DNA of 64,000 nucleotides from Verrucomicrobiota bacterium (GCA_018240065.1 JAFEGH010000013.1:17143-81142), one strand, 5' to 3'; counted from the stretch's first letter, positions 34,748 through 44,495 are shown. Notes: generated from the sequence alone by a model not told the origin. A program made the numbers and translations.

Positions 34748-35235
34748 TATCTCCCACCTTTAATAACATTAATAATCATTTTGTAATTATATATTTTAAC
34801 ATACAATCAGATTAAAATAAAATTTATAATTTAATAAGGTTTAATATGCTATTAATCAAAGACTTGGTTTTAATGAATACAATCTGATTTTTATCTGCAT
34901 GAGATTGTAAAATAATCACAAAACACTACTAATGAGCTATTTAGGTGTATAATGAGAGGAATAGGGCCTGTACACGACAAAAAGGGAATTATTGAAATAA
35001 GCTGCTGATGAACCTACCTCGATGCAGATCCATCAGGAGGCTGCGAAAAGCTGATTTTTTTGCCTAGGTTGGCATCAAGTCAGGAGTTGAGCCCTCGTTC
35101 TCAGTTTCAAAAGGTCTTGATATTTGGGAAAGTTTGGCGCTCTTCGTTAAGAAGAGCGTTCCGATATGATCGACACTCCAACACAAGAAGTGCATTTCAG
35201 ACTTCTGCCAGGGAAGAATCCGTCTGTAGAAGATT
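34748..35235. other. AT-rich intergenic region, no gene seen
   Basis: 488 bp without a supported gene, holding the upstream region of the GT5 gene and the downstream end of the LRR array. One 8-bp hairpin, cgctcttc (35138-35145) and gaagagcg (35151-35158), lies at the array's 3' end but has no clear T-run on either side, so I do not call it a terminator. Confidence 0.4.
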
Positions 35236-35886
35236 TCAAATGGCTAACGGGTTCCCATCAAAGTAATACTCTGTTAACTGATCTAGTTGCCAGAGTACCG
35301 AGATGTCCGTTATCAAGTTATTACTAGCGTAAAGGATCTGAAGCTGGGAGAGCCCCCTAAGGGCCGAGATGTCCGTTATCTGGTTGTTTTCAAGAGATAG
35401 CTGCTCCAACTGAGAAAATTGTGTAATTTGGGGAGGAATCGCTTTTAATTGAAGATCTGAAAGATTAAGACATGTAAGGGCATTTAATCCCTCGGCATGG
35501 GCAGGATCTTCAAACCAGGCTTTAATCTCTGCTAAGGTAGCCGGAGGCGGGTTTCCATTAAAATTAATATTATGCGACAGGCGCCCCCACATTTTTATAA
35601 GAGCGTCGTCTTCAAGCCCATGCTCAAGCTCTTGTTGCGCGTGTTGGATTTTTTGTGTCACTCCGAATTCGTGCGAGATGAGATGCGTACAAACAGAAAC
35701 CCGTGACCAGAGAAGGCCATTTGTTAAAACTTCTTCCGGAGCGCAGCCTGTGGCTACATAGTTCCCTATCATTCCCAATACATTTGGGGGCAACTTCAAA
35801 AGTTCTTGGCCAGCCGCATCTTGATCACGAGTTCTATAGGGATCTTCCCGCTTTGTACTAATAGATGTCCAGTGTGTAATTGGCAT
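35236..35886 (-). CDS. LRR family protein 1 (short paralogue)
   Basis: 216 residues, the shortest of four tandem paralogues. It has the shared head, starting MPITHWTSISTKREDPYRT, with LLKLPPNVLGMIGNYVATG and SVCTHLISHE, then IKAWFEDPAHAEGL and LQLKAIPPQITQFSQ, but only about three 22-residue repeats before ending DGNPLAI. The repeat pattern is L-x-x-L-x-L-x-x-N-Q-I-T-D-I-S-x-L, the internalin type. Binding a host protein is the usual role. No signal peptide. AAGG seven bases before ATG 35886. Three bases separate it from the next gene upstream. Confidence 0.85.
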   Translation of the reverse strand: MPITHWTSISTKREDPYRTRDQDAAGQELLKLPPNVLGMIGNYVATGCAPEEVLTNGLLWSRVSVCTHLISHEFGVTQKIQHAQQELEHGLEDDALIKMWGRLSHNINFNGNPPPATLAEIKAWFEDPAHAEGLNALTCLNLSDLQLKAIPPQITQFSQLEQLSLENNQITDISALRGLSQLQILYASNNLITDISVLWQLDQLTEYYFDGNPLAI

Positions 35887-35889
35887 TTT

Positions 35890-37317
35890 TTACCTTTTTT
35901 TATTAATAGGATTACATTCACAGGAAAATTCCCGCAGATCAGCCAGTTTCGAGAGTACGGAGATGTCTCCTATCTGGTTGTTATCAAGGGAAAGTTGCTG
36001 CAGCTTTGGTAGTTTACGCAAGGGCGAGATGTTTATGATCTGATTGTGATCAAGGTGAAGCCATTGTAGCTGAGAAAGGTTCCGGAGAGCTGAGATGCGT
36101 GTGATCTGATTGTGGCTAAGGTACAGCTTCCACAGTTGCCTGAGCTGGCGAAGTGCTGAGATGTTTGTGATTTGATTGTGACCGAGGGACAGCTCCTTTA
36201 ATAAAGAAAGGCTGCCAAGCGCCGAGATGTCATCTATCCGGTTGCTTTTAAGGAAAAGCTGCTCTAACTGGGATAGCTGTCCAATGACTGAGATGTCTGT
36301 TATCTGGTTATCGCTGAGGAAAAGCTGCCATAGCTGAGCCAGTTTCCCAATCGCGGAAATGTCTGTGATCCGGTTGTGATCGAGATGAAGCCAATTTAGC
36401 TCAACTAGATTCTCCACAGCAGAGATATCTGTGATCTGGTTGTGGGCAAGGGAAAGCTGCCGTAGCTGAGAGAGGCCCGCGAGCGCAGAGATGTCTGTTA
36501 TCTGGTTCTTATCAAGGTGAAGCCTCTCAAGCTGAGAGAGAGTCCTGAGCGCCGAGATGTCTGCTATCCGGTTGTTGGCAAGATGAATCCACTCTAGTTG
36601 AGGGAGTCTCTCGAAGCATGAAATATCTGTGATTTGGTTATTATCAAGATGAAGCCTCTCTAGCTGAGAGAGGCCTCCTAGCGCTGAGATGTCAGTGATC
36701 CGGTTGTCATCAAGGGAAATCTCCTGCAGCTTAGAGAGTCTCCTTAGGGCTGAGATGTCTATGATCTGGTTGTGATCAAGCGAAAGCATCTGCAACTGAG
36801 AGAGGTCCCCGATCGCAGAGATGTCTGTTATCTGATTTTTATCAAGGACAAGCCCCTGAAGCTGAGTGCATTTTGTGAGTTGCGGAGGGATCGCTTTTAA
36901 TTGAAGATCTGAAAGATCGAGCTCAGTAATGGCATCTAATTGACCGGCATTGGCTGGGTCATCGAACCAGGATTTAATTCCGGCTAAGGTAGCTGGAGGA
37001 GGATTTTCATCAAAATTAAGCTTTTCTGCAAAACTTCCCCATATTTTTAGAAGAGCGTCATCTTCCAGCTTTTCTTGGATCTTTTCAGGCACTCCCGTTT
37101 CATGCGATGTGAGATGCGTAAGCACACAAATGCGTGACAACAGCACACCATTTGCTGCAGCCTCTTCCGGGGCGTTGCCAGTGGCAACAAAGCCGCCTAT
37201 AAGGCCCAGCACATTGCGGGGCATTTTCAATAGCGCTTGGCCAGCCGCGTCTTGACCCTGAGTTCTATAGGGATCTTCCGGGGTTGTACTTATAGCCGTG
37301 CAATGTGTAATCGGCAT
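35890..37317 (-). CDS. LRR family protein 2 (longest)
   Basis: 475 residues: the shared N-terminal head (1-130), a cap IKSWFDDPANAGQLDAI...LQLKAIPPQL, and about 15 internalin-type repeats of 22 residues (about 150-465), each of the form LSQLERLHLDNNQITDIS. It ends with NPINKKR. No signal peptide and no membrane segment are seen, so secretion would need the type III system. The head's LLKMPRNVLGLIGGFV with a following Cys-Val-Leu-Thr-His is faintly F-box-like; this is speculative. Repeat number differs from its neighbours, a sign of slippage or recombination. Confidence 0.88.
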   Translation of the reverse strand: MPITHCTAISTTPEDPYRTQGQDAAGQALLKMPRNVLGLIGGFVATGNAPEEAAANGVLLSRICVLTHLTSHETGVPEKIQEKLEDDALLKIWGSFAEKLNFDENPPPATLAGIKSWFDDPANAGQLDAITELDLSDLQLKAIPPQLTKCTQLQGLVLDKNQITDISAIGDLSQLQMLSLDHNQIIDISALRRLSKLQEISLDDNRITDISALGGLSQLERLHLDNNQITDISCFERLPQLEWIHLANNRIADISALRTLSQLERLHLDKNQITDISALAGLSQLRQLSLAHNQITDISAVENLVELNWLHLDHNRITDISAIGKLAQLWQLFLSDNQITDISVIGQLSQLEQLFLKSNRIDDISALGSLSLLKELSLGHNQITNISALRQLRQLWKLYLSHNQITRISALRNLSQLQWLHLDHNQIINISPLRKLPKLQQLSLDNNQIGDISVLSKLADLREFSCECNPINKKR

Positions 37318-37369
37318 TTTGTTCCTGTTTTCTTATTTTTTCTCATTCGAATCGGCTTGGGCAACATCC

Positions 37370-38683
37370 TTAAGTTGGCGGTTTACTTTGTAACGATTGG
37401 ATTAGCATCATTTGACATTCCTGCAGCTGAGTGAGGGCTTCTAGCGCCGAGACGTCTGTTATCGGGTTGCCATCAAGAATAAGCTGCTTTAGCTGCGTGA
37501 GGGTCCTGAGTGCCGAAACGTCCGTAATCTGGTTGTCATCCAGGTAAAGCTCCTCCAACTGAGAGAGGCCCCCGAGCAGAGAGACGTCCGTAACCTGGTT
37601 GCTGCCAAGATAAAGACGCACTAGATGGGAGAGTTGCCGAAGCGCCGAAATATCTGACACTCGGTTGTCATCTAGAAAAAGCCCCGTTAGCTGAAAAAGC
37701 CGCCCTAGCGCCGAGACTTCTGTTATCTGGTTGTGTTCAAGAGAAAGCCGCATCATCTGAGCGAGGTTTCCCAGTGCTCTGACGTCTGCTATCTGGTTGT
37801 TAGAAAGGGAAAGCCAACTTAACTGAGAAAGTTGTCCGAGCGCCGAAACGTCTGTGATTTGGTTATTATTTAGAATAAGCCTCTCTAGTCGGGAGAGACT
37901 CCCGAGCGCTGAGACGTCTACTATTTGGTTATCGCTAAGGGAAAGCCAACTTAGCTGAGAAAGTTGTCCAAGTGCCGAAACATCAGCTATCCGGTTGTTA
38001 TCAAGAAACAGTTCTGTTAGCCCAGAGAGGTTCCCGAGTGAAGAGACGTCTGTTATCTGGTTATTATTTAAATAAAGCTTCTGCAGCTGAGAGAGGTTCC
38101 CGAGCGCCGAGATGTCTGTAATCCTGTTGTAATTAAGGAAGAGTATCTGTAGCTGAGAGAGGTTCCCGAGTGCCGAGATGTCGATTAACTGGTTGTCATT
38201 TAGATTAAGTCCTTGTAACTCAGTAAATTTAGCGATTTGAGGCGGAAGCGTTTTTAATTGAAGGCTTGAGAGATCAAGGAATGTAATCGAATTTAATTCA
38301 TCAGCATTGGCGGGGTCATCGAACCAAGCCTTAATTTCACTTAAGTTTTGCGGAAGAGGGTCTGCAACAAAATCAGCCCTCATTAATAGATACCCCCATA
38401 TTCTTAGTAGGGCGAGATCTTCAAGCTCTTGTTGCGCCTGTTGGATTTTTTGTATCACTCCAGATTCATGCGAGATAAGATGCGTACAAACAGAAACGCG
38501 TGACCAGAGAAGACCGTTATCTAAAACTTCTGCCGGAGAGCTGCCAGTAGCCACAAAGCTTCCTATCAGTCCCAATACATTAACGGGCATCTTCAAAAGT
38601 TCTTGACCGGCCGCGTCTTGACCTTGAGTTCTATAGGGATCATCCCGTGTTGTACTTATAGATGTGCAGTGCGTAATCGGCAT
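37370..38683 (-). CDS. LRR family protein 3, probable frameshift at the 3' end
   Basis: 437 residues with the shared head (MPITHCTSISTTRDDPYRT onwards) and about 13 repeats. Most repeats end DVSALG instead of DISALG, so this copy has been homogenised internally. The family ends in NPI-type tails (NPINKKR, DPINTN). Here the frame instead reads QMMLIQSLQSKPPT, while a one-base shift near 37410 gives NDANPIVTK followed by a stop, the expected tail. This suggests a small indel in the last repeat that adds a few odd residues. 52 bases separate it from gene 2. Confidence 0.86.
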   Translation of the reverse strand: MPITHCTSISTTRDDPYRTQGQDAAGQELLKMPVNVLGLIGSFVATGSSPAEVLDNGLLWSRVSVCTHLISHESGVIQKIQQAQQELEDLALLRIWGYLLMRADFVADPLPQNLSEIKAWFDDPANADELNSITFLDLSSLQLKTLPPQIAKFTELQGLNLNDNQLIDISALGNLSQLQILFLNYNRITDISALGNLSQLQKLYLNNNQITDVSSLGNLSGLTELFLDNNRIADVSALGQLSQLSWLSLSDNQIVDVSALGSLSRLERLILNNNQITDVSALGQLSQLSWLSLSNNQIADVRALGNLAQMMRLSLEHNQITEVSALGRLFQLTGLFLDDNRVSDISALRQLSHLVRLYLGSNQVTDVSLLGGLSQLEELYLDDNQITDVSALRTLTQLKQLILDGNPITDVSALEALTQLQECQMMLIQSLQSKPPT

Positions 38684-38749
38684 TGATTTACCTGTTTTTT
38701 AATTTGTGTTTATTTTCAGCGGCTTCCGCTGCGCCCTGATGTAGGTGCG

Positions 38750-40105
38750 TTAGTTTGTATTAATTGGATCACCGTCATTGAAAAGAGTCTCTAGCTGAGA
38801 AAGGTTCATGAGGGGAGAGAAATCTGTAATATTATTGTTATAAATACTTAACCACCGTAGCTGAGCGAGCCCCCCTAGCGCCGAGATATCATTGATCTGG
38901 TTATCATTTAGGAAAAGCCGCTCGATTTCTAAGAAGCTCCCAAGCACCGAGAGGTCTGTGAGCTGGTTGTACGCAAGGAAAATCCGCTCCAGCTTAACGA
39001 GATCCTTTAGCGACCTAATATCTGTGATCTGGTTGTTATCTAGAGAAAGCTGTTTTAGCTTAACTAGGTTTTGAAGAGCCGAGACATCTATTATCTGATT
39101 CTGACTAAGAAACAGATACTCCAGCTCAAGGAGCTGCGAGAGCGCCGAAATGTCATTAATGAGGTTGTTTTCAAGGAGAAGGGACTGTAGCTGAGAGAGG
39201 CTCTCGAGCGCCGAAATGCTTGCTATCTGATTGTGACAAAGGTGAAGTTCCATGAGCTGAGTGAGATTTCCGAGCGGCGAAATGTCTGTGATCTGATTAT
39301 TATCAAGGTAAAGCGCCTTCATCTGTAAGAGATCCCCGATCGCCGAAATCTCAGATATCCGGTTATTTTCGAGGTGAAGCTCCTCTAGCTGAGGGAGTTT
39401 CCCTAAAGCCGTGACGTCGGTAATCTGATTGTTATCAAGGTAGAGCTTCTTTAGCTGAAAGAGGTCCCCGATCGCCGAGATCTCAGATATCTGATTGCCT
39501 TCAAGGGAAAGCTCCTGTAACCAAGCGAGTCCCCCGAGCGCCCAGATGTCAGTGATGAGGTTGTTGTTAAGAGAAAGCCCCTCTAACCAAGGGAGTCGCC
39601 TGAGCGTAGAGATGTCTGCTATCTGGTTGTTATCAAGAATAAGCTTCTGCAGCTTAGTAAATTTAGTGATCTGGGGAGGAATCGCTCTTAATTGAAAATC
39701 TGTAAAATCAAGCTGGATGGTGGCGTTTAATTGACTCGCATTGCCTGGGTCATCAAACCAGGCTTTAATTTCTGCTAAGGAGGTTGGAGGATTTCCATTA
39801 AATTCAAGCTCTGAGGAAAGAGGGCCCCATATTTTTAGAAGCGCGTCATCTTCAAGCGCCTGTTGGATATTTTCTTGCAACTCAGATTCATGCGATGTGA
39901 GATGCGTAACAGCGCAAACTCGCGACCAGTAAGCACCATTTGTTGCAGCTTCTTGCGGGAAACCGCCTGTAGCAACAAATTTTCCAAGCAAACCCAATAC
40001 GTTGGCGGGCAATTTCAGAAGAGCTTGATCAGGCGCATCTTGCCCCAGAGTTCGATAGGGATCTTCAGTCGTTGTTCTAATTGCTGTGCAATCTGTGATC
40101 GGCAT
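38750..40105 (-). CDS. LRR family protein 4 (most distal, first in the array)
   Basis: 451 residues, first gene of the array in the direction of transcription. It has the shared head (MPITDCTAIRTTTEDPYRT, LLKLPANVLGLLGKFVATG) and about 14 repeats of 22 residues, and ends DGDPINTN. Repeats are less uniform than in gene 3, suggesting an older copy. AAAAGGTAAAC before ATG 40105 is the ribosome binding site. It is probably transcribed from the AT-rich region at 40106-40584, ahead of genes 3, 2 and 1. Confidence 0.88.
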   Translation of the reverse strand: MPITDCTAIRTTTEDPYRTLGQDAPDQALLKLPANVLGLLGKFVATGGFPQEAATNGAYWSRVCAVTHLTSHESELQENIQQALEDDALLKIWGPLSSELEFNGNPPTSLAEIKAWFDDPGNASQLNATIQLDFTDFQLRAIPPQITKFTKLQKLILDNNQIADISTLRRLPWLEGLSLNNNLITDIWALGGLAWLQELSLEGNQISEISAIGDLFQLKKLYLDNNQITDVTALGKLPQLEELHLENNRISEISAIGDLLQMKALYLDNNQITDISPLGNLTQLMELHLCHNQIASISALESLSQLQSLLLENNLINDISALSQLLELEYLFLSQNQIIDVSALQNLVKLKQLSLDNNQITDIRSLKDLVKLERIFLAYNQLTDLSVLGSFLEIERLFLNDNQINDISALGGLAQLRWLSIYNNNITDFSPLMNLSQLETLFNDGDPINTN

Positions 40106-40584
40106 GTTTACCTTTTGATTTTATTCAATCTCTCAACTATCAATTGAAAATGTTAAATTTTAAATATTTTTATTTGCCTTTAATTATACAATCTTAATAT
40201 TAAGAATGTGTAAATTACTATTAAAAAATATGTAAATAACTAAAAAATTGAAAACAATTTTCACATACACAATTCAGATATGTTTAATAAATGCTCAAAC
40301 AATTAAACACTAACAACATAATTATAAAATAAAAAAACACAGGGTATTTAGTCCGATTATGTGAATTTAGGAAAAATATTAAAAATTTTAATTTAATCGC
40401 TAGCTAACTTCGATCAATCCTGCTATATCTACTTCATTCACAACAATTAATACATGAATCTGATAATAAACAGCTTAAGATTAAACCAGTAGTGAAGCCA
40501 GGCTTGTCTGCGACTCCTCCTGCTGAGAATAGGATATTTCCTTTTCCCCCTCTCATATGGTATGGGTATCGCTTAAGGTGCCAC
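40106..40584. other. Very AT-rich divergent spacer
   Basis: About 480 bp, far richer in A+T than the rest of the window, between the LRR array (minus) and the DUF488 gene (plus). It should contain the array promoter. No single -35/-10 pair stands out in such AT-rich sequence, and no gene is supported. Confidence 0.5.
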
Positions 40585-41103
40585 ATGCAAAAAAAAGTCT
40601 ACACCATTGGACATTCCACCCGTCCCTTGAAGAGGTTCATCGAACTCTTGAAAGCCCATGAAATTCAATGCGTGATCGATATCCGGTCGATCCCTAAATC
40701 TCGGCATTGCCCCCAATTTAACAAGCTGCGATTGCAAGAGTCTCTGCATAAGGTTGGGATTGGCTACCGCCATATGAAGGAGCTTGGAGGACTGCGCCAC
40801 CCTCTCAAAGACTCCCCTAACACGACCTGGATCAACGCATCCTTTCGCGGTTATGCCGATTACATGCAGACGGAAGAATTTGCGGTAGCTTTGAAGAAGC
40901 TGGAAAAGATCGCGGGAAAGAAGCGATGCGCTTTGCTATGCAGCGAGGCAGTGCCCTGGCGCTGTCATCGGAGCCTGGTCGCAGACGCTCTTACCGTGAA
41001 GCGTTGGAAGGCCCTGCATATTCAAAGCCGGAAAACAGCCAAACAGCATGCTTTGACGCCATTTTTGAGGATCAGGAAAAAAAAGCTGATCTACGATGGC
41101 TGA
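40585..41103 (+). CDS. DUF488 family protein
   Basis: About 172 residues. The start KKVYTIGHSTRPLKRFIELL, with IDIRSIPKSRHCPQFNK, ALLCSEAVPWRCHRSLVADAL and a basic tail, defines DUF488 (PF04343). Cys-containing motif CSE..PW.CHR suggests a catalytic or metal-binding Cys, but no activity is established. AAGGTG five bases before ATG 40585 sets the start; the upstream in-frame codons are not used. It overlaps the convergent DUF2231 gene by 13 bases. Confidence 0.88.
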   Translation: MQKKVYTIGHSTRPLKRFIELLKAHEIQCVIDIRSIPKSRHCPQFNKLRLQESLHKVGIGYRHMKELGGLRHPLKDSPNTTWINASFRGYADYMQTEEFAVALKKLEKIAGKKRCALLCSEAVPWRCHRSLVADALTVKRWKALHIQSRKTAKQHALTPFLRIRKKKLIYDG

Positions 41104-41561
41104 CTGCAGCCGTTTTCTACTGCTGCGCCCTGCTCGTAAACCAGTTTCCCGCCAAAGAATGCCGTACCGATCAGAAGAACAGCGGCAAGAGCCAGCAGGA
41201 GCGAGCTGGCCCAGATGAGCAGCTTGCGCAAACGAGAGCGCTTGATCCAGCTTCTTGAGCAGTCAAGGATAAGTCCCGCTGTAAACAGGATGGAGGCCGT
41301 GTAGGCAAGGGTCGAATGATCTTCGAGGATGCCCGGCTTGCATAGCGTTTTTTCCACGGCGGTTGCGGCCAATTCCCCTGCCAGAACAGCAAGCCAGGCA
41401 AAACAGACCCCGATTGCAAGGATGAGCCGAGCGGTAAAAAGGAGTGTGGAATAATGAGAGCTCTTCCTCCCGAAATATGCGACCGCTTTCAAGCCAACTC
41501 CCGTAAGCAGCAGCGCGATCGGAAAGTGGATCAGCATCGGATGAATGAGTTCTATACGCAT
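41091..41561 (-). CDS. DUF2231 family membrane protein
   Basis: 156 residues with four membrane helices. The start IHPMLIHFPIALLLTGVG contains the HP...HFP signature of DUF2231 (PF09990), and the end AFFGGKLVYEQGAAVE matches the family's G-G-x-L-V-Y-x-x-G close. Histidines near membrane edges suggest haem or metal binding; the role is unknown. It is 21 bases from the next minus-strand gene, a DoxX-like protein, and the pair is likely one transcript. Confidence 0.85.
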   Translation of the reverse strand: MRIELIHPMLIHFPIALLLTGVGLKAVAYFGRKSSHYSTLLFTARLILAIGVCFAWLAVLAGELAATAVEKTLCKPGILEDHSTLAYTASILFTAGLILDCSRSWIKRSRLRKLLIWASSLLLALAAVLLIGTAFFGGKLVYEQGAAVENGCSQPS

Positions 41562-41582
41562 TGGACCTCCAAAACCTGCACT

Positions 41583-41963
41583 TTACGCATATTGTCTGCT
41601 AAGCTTTCCGAGTGCAATTGCGGACAGCAGCAAACCCAGATCGCGCAGAGCGACATCGTAATAATGCCCGCTCATGACCAGGTTGACGATAATCCCGACG
41701 AGCCAAAGAGAAATGATATAAGCAAAAAAGCCGGGCCTGAAAAACACGCCAATGCCTGCGATGATCTCTACAACGCCGACAAATCCAAAGAACATCCGCT
41801 CATGCCCTGTGACGAATTGCAAGGCAAAGGGAGAAAGATAATCATTCCAATTGGTCATCAGATAGAAGAACTTGTCCAGTCCAGCTAAAATGGGAGCCAC
41901 GACAAAGACGAATTGCAGAATCCTAAAAGCCTGATAGGCCGGTTCTTTAAAAGCCTTAGCCAT
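41583..41963 (-). CDS. DoxX-like small membrane protein
   Basis: About 126 residues with four predicted helices: FRILQFVFVVAPILAGLDKF, MFFGFVGVVEIIAGIGVFF, AYIISLWLVGIIVNLV and ALRDLGLLLSAIALG. The arrangement is DoxX-like, with a YL..W conserved loop, but I cannot name the exact family. GAGG six bases before ATG 41963 favours this start over one 15 codons upstream. It is the first gene of a small membrane-protein operon with DUF2231. Confidence 0.72.
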   Translation of the reverse strand: MAKAFKEPAYQAFRILQFVFVVAPILAGLDKFFYLMTNWNDYLSPFALQFVTGHERMFFGFVGVVEIIAGIGVFFRPGFFAYIISLWLVGIIVNLVMSGHYYDVALRDLGLLLSAIALGKLSRQYA

Positions 41964-42131
41964 GATTTCCTCTAAGAAAGAATGTGACTTTAATTCACCA
42001 AATACCATCTTTGAACAATATTTTTAAATAAAATTAAATAAAAACAAATTAGACAAGACAATTTCCCTCCACTAAAATCCTGAATTTAAGTATTCAAGGA
42101 TTAACATCAAAAAGATTGATGCACATCGCGC

Positions 42132-44495
42132 ATGGACAGGGAAAACAAAGCCACTGGGTTAAGTCAGCAGGAAGCAGATCTTCGCCTTCAAACAGAGGGT
42201 TACAATGAAATCCCAGAGAAAAAGAGATCCCCTATTCTCAAATTCCTCTCCTATTTCTGGGGACCCATCCCCGGGATGATCCTGGCAGCTGTCCTTCTCT
42301 CCGGCATCGCCCGAGACTGGAGTGATTTTGCCGTCATTTCCCTTCTGCTTTTTGTCAATTCCACAGTCGGATTTTATGAGGAATTTCAGGCGGATTCCGC
42401 CATCGCCGCCCTCAAAGCCAAACTCTCGATCCGCGCCAGAGTGTATAGAGATAAAGAGTGGAAGAACATCCCAGCCCGCGAGCTTGTCATCGGCGATCTG
42501 GTCAGAGCCCGCATTGGAGATATCGTACCCGCCGACATGCAAATCATCGAGGGGGGTGAGATCGAAGTCGATCAGTCTGCCCTCACTGGGGAATCCCTGC
42601 CCGTCCTGAAAAAAAATGGAGAGTTGCTCTATTCAGGATCGATCATCAAAAGAGGGGAAATCGATGGGATCGTCGAGGCAACAGGCAAGAAGACGTACTT
42701 TGGAAAGACGATCGAACTTGTTGAAACAGCCCATACCGTCAGCCATCTCCAAAAGGCCCTGTTGAAAATCGGGAATTACCTGATTGGGATCGCCATTGCT
42801 CTTGTCCTACTGATCCTTGCGGTTTCCTTGGCAAGGCAGCAAAACTTGCCCCAGATACTAAAGTTCGTCCTGGTCCTGATGGTAGCCGCCATCCCGACGG
42901 CGCTGCCGACGATCCTCTCCCTCAATTTAGCTGCGGGAGCCAACACTTTGGCGAAAAAACAGGCCCTGGTCAGCCGCCTTTCAGCCATCGAAGAACTTGC
43001 AGGTACTGATATCCTTTGCTGCGACAAAACCGGGACGCTGACACAGAACAGGATCTCGATCGCCTCCGTCTTCTGCATCAATACCTTTTCAGAGGAGGAG
43101 ATCCTGCTTTATGCGAGCCTCGCTTCCCGCCTCGAAGATCAGGATCCGATCGACCAGGCTATCATCGAAGGGGTCAAAAACCAAAGCGACCGCGCCCTCT
43201 ACAAGATCCTCTCTTTCACCCCTTTCGATCCTGTGCGCAAACGAACGGAATCCAGCGTCCAAAAACAGGGCGGCCCTAACTTAAAAATTGCAAAGGGAGG
43301 GGTCCCGGTCATCATCGAACTCTGTAAAACCCTTCCCTTAAGCGCCAAAGACAAGATCGATCAGACAGTCCGCGAGTTTGCTTCCCGCGGTTTCAGAGCC
43401 CTCGGGGTTGCCGTCAGCGATGATCATGACCGATGGGACTGCATTGGCATTATCGCCCTTTACGACCCTCCACGCGAAGACTCTAAAAAAGTGATCCGTG
43501 AAACAAGGGAGATGGGCGTCCAGATCAAAATGATGACGGGCGACCAGATCGACATCGCCAAAGAGATCGGCAAACAGCTTGATTTGGGAACCGCATTCGT
43601 CTCCATGGCGGAGCAAAAAGGAAAGCCCTGGGGAGAAGAGATCGAAAAGATCGACGGGATGGCCCAAGTCTTTCCGGAAAACAAATACGATATCGTCACA
43701 GAACTACAAAAAAGAGGCCATATTGTGGGGATGACAGGAGATGGCGTCAACGATGCGCCCGCTCTTAAAAAAGCCGATGCGGGAATAGCAGTTGCAAACG
43801 CCGTCGACGCCGCCAAGGCCGCAGCTGCCATCGTCCTCATGACGCCGGGGCTGTCCATCATCATTGAAGCCATCAAAGAAAGCCGCTGCATCTTTCAACG
43901 CATGAAAAGCTATGCGACATACCGCATTGCCGAGACGATTCGAATCCTGTTGTTCATGACCCTTTCCATCCTGTTCCTGAATTTCTACCCAGTGACTGCG
44001 ATCATGATCGTTCTGATCGCCTTGCTTAACGACGGAGCGATTTTGACGATTGTTTATGATCGGGTCGAATACGGCAGAACCCCAACCATTTGGAAAATGG
44101 ATCGAATGCTAACTCTGTCGACCATTTTAGGAATCACGGGCGTCATCTCTTCCTTCGGTCTTTTTTACTTTCTGGAAACGGTGTTCCACATCAGCCGTCC
44201 GATGATCCAGACGATGATGTACCTCAAACTCTCCGTCGCAGGACACTTCCTGATTTTCATCACACGCACAGAAGGAGCGTTCTATCGCTCGCGCCCTGCG
44301 CCTATCCTCCTTTGGGCTGTCATCGGAACCCAAATCATCGCAACGTTTATCGCAGCTCTTGGTTTGTTCATGCCGGCGATAGGCTGGACATGGAGTGCGA
44401 TCATTTGGGGTTATGCGATGATCTGGCTATTCATCACCGATTTCGTCAAGCGGGCGACTGTGAAGTGGATTCTTACATCATCCCTCCCTAAATAA
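42132..44495 (+). CDS. P-type proton ATPase (type IIIA)
   Basis: 787 residues, full length. It has the phosphorylation motif CCDKTGTLTQNRIS, the TGES actuator loop (SALTGESLPV), the hinge MTGDGVNDAPALKKADAGIAV, and VAAIPTALPTILSLNLAAG in helix 4. The order and ALLNDGAILTIVYDRVEYG near the end match the P3A proton pumps of plants, fungi, archaea and some bacteria. It should pump protons out using ATP. The substrate is inferred from family. The gene is alone, with a beta-barrel gene 86 bases downstream. Confidence 0.92.
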   Translation: MDRENKATGLSQQEADLRLQTEGYNEIPEKKRSPILKFLSYFWGPIPGMILAAVLLSGIARDWSDFAVISLLLFVNSTVGFYEEFQADSAIAALKAKLSIRARVYRDKEWKNIPARELVIGDLVRARIGDIVPADMQIIEGGEIEVDQSALTGESLPVLKKNGELLYSGSIIKRGEIDGIVEATGKKTYFGKTIELVETAHTVSHLQKALLKIGNYLIGIAIALVLLILAVSLARQQNLPQILKFVLVLMVAAIPTALPTILSLNLAAGANTLAKKQALVSRLSAIEELAGTDILCCDKTGTLTQNRISIASVFCINTFSEEEILLYASLASRLEDQDPIDQAIIEGVKNQSDRALYKILSFTPFDPVRKRTESSVQKQGGPNLKIAKGGVPVIIELCKTLPLSAKDKIDQTVREFASRGFRALGVAVSDDHDRWDCIGIIALYDPPREDSKKVIRETREMGVQIKMMTGDQIDIAKEIGKQLDLGTAFVSMAEQKGKPWGEEIEKIDGMAQVFPENKYDIVTELQKRGHIVGMTGDGVNDAPALKKADAGIAVANAVDAAKAAAAIVLMTPGLSIIIEAIKESRCIFQRMKSYATYRIAETIRILLFMTLSILFLNFYPVTAIMIVLIALLNDGAILTIVYDRVEYGRTPTIWKMDRMLTLSTILGITGVISSFGLFYFLETVFHISRPMIQTMMYLKLSVAGHFLIFITRTEGAFYRSRPAPILLWAVIGTQIIATFIAALGLFMPAIGWTWSAIIWGYAMIWLFITDFVKRATVKWILTSSLPK

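Noticed and set aside
35060..35266. Small frame downstream of the LRR array
   Set aside because: No ribosome binding site or family; overlaps the last LRR gene in antisense.
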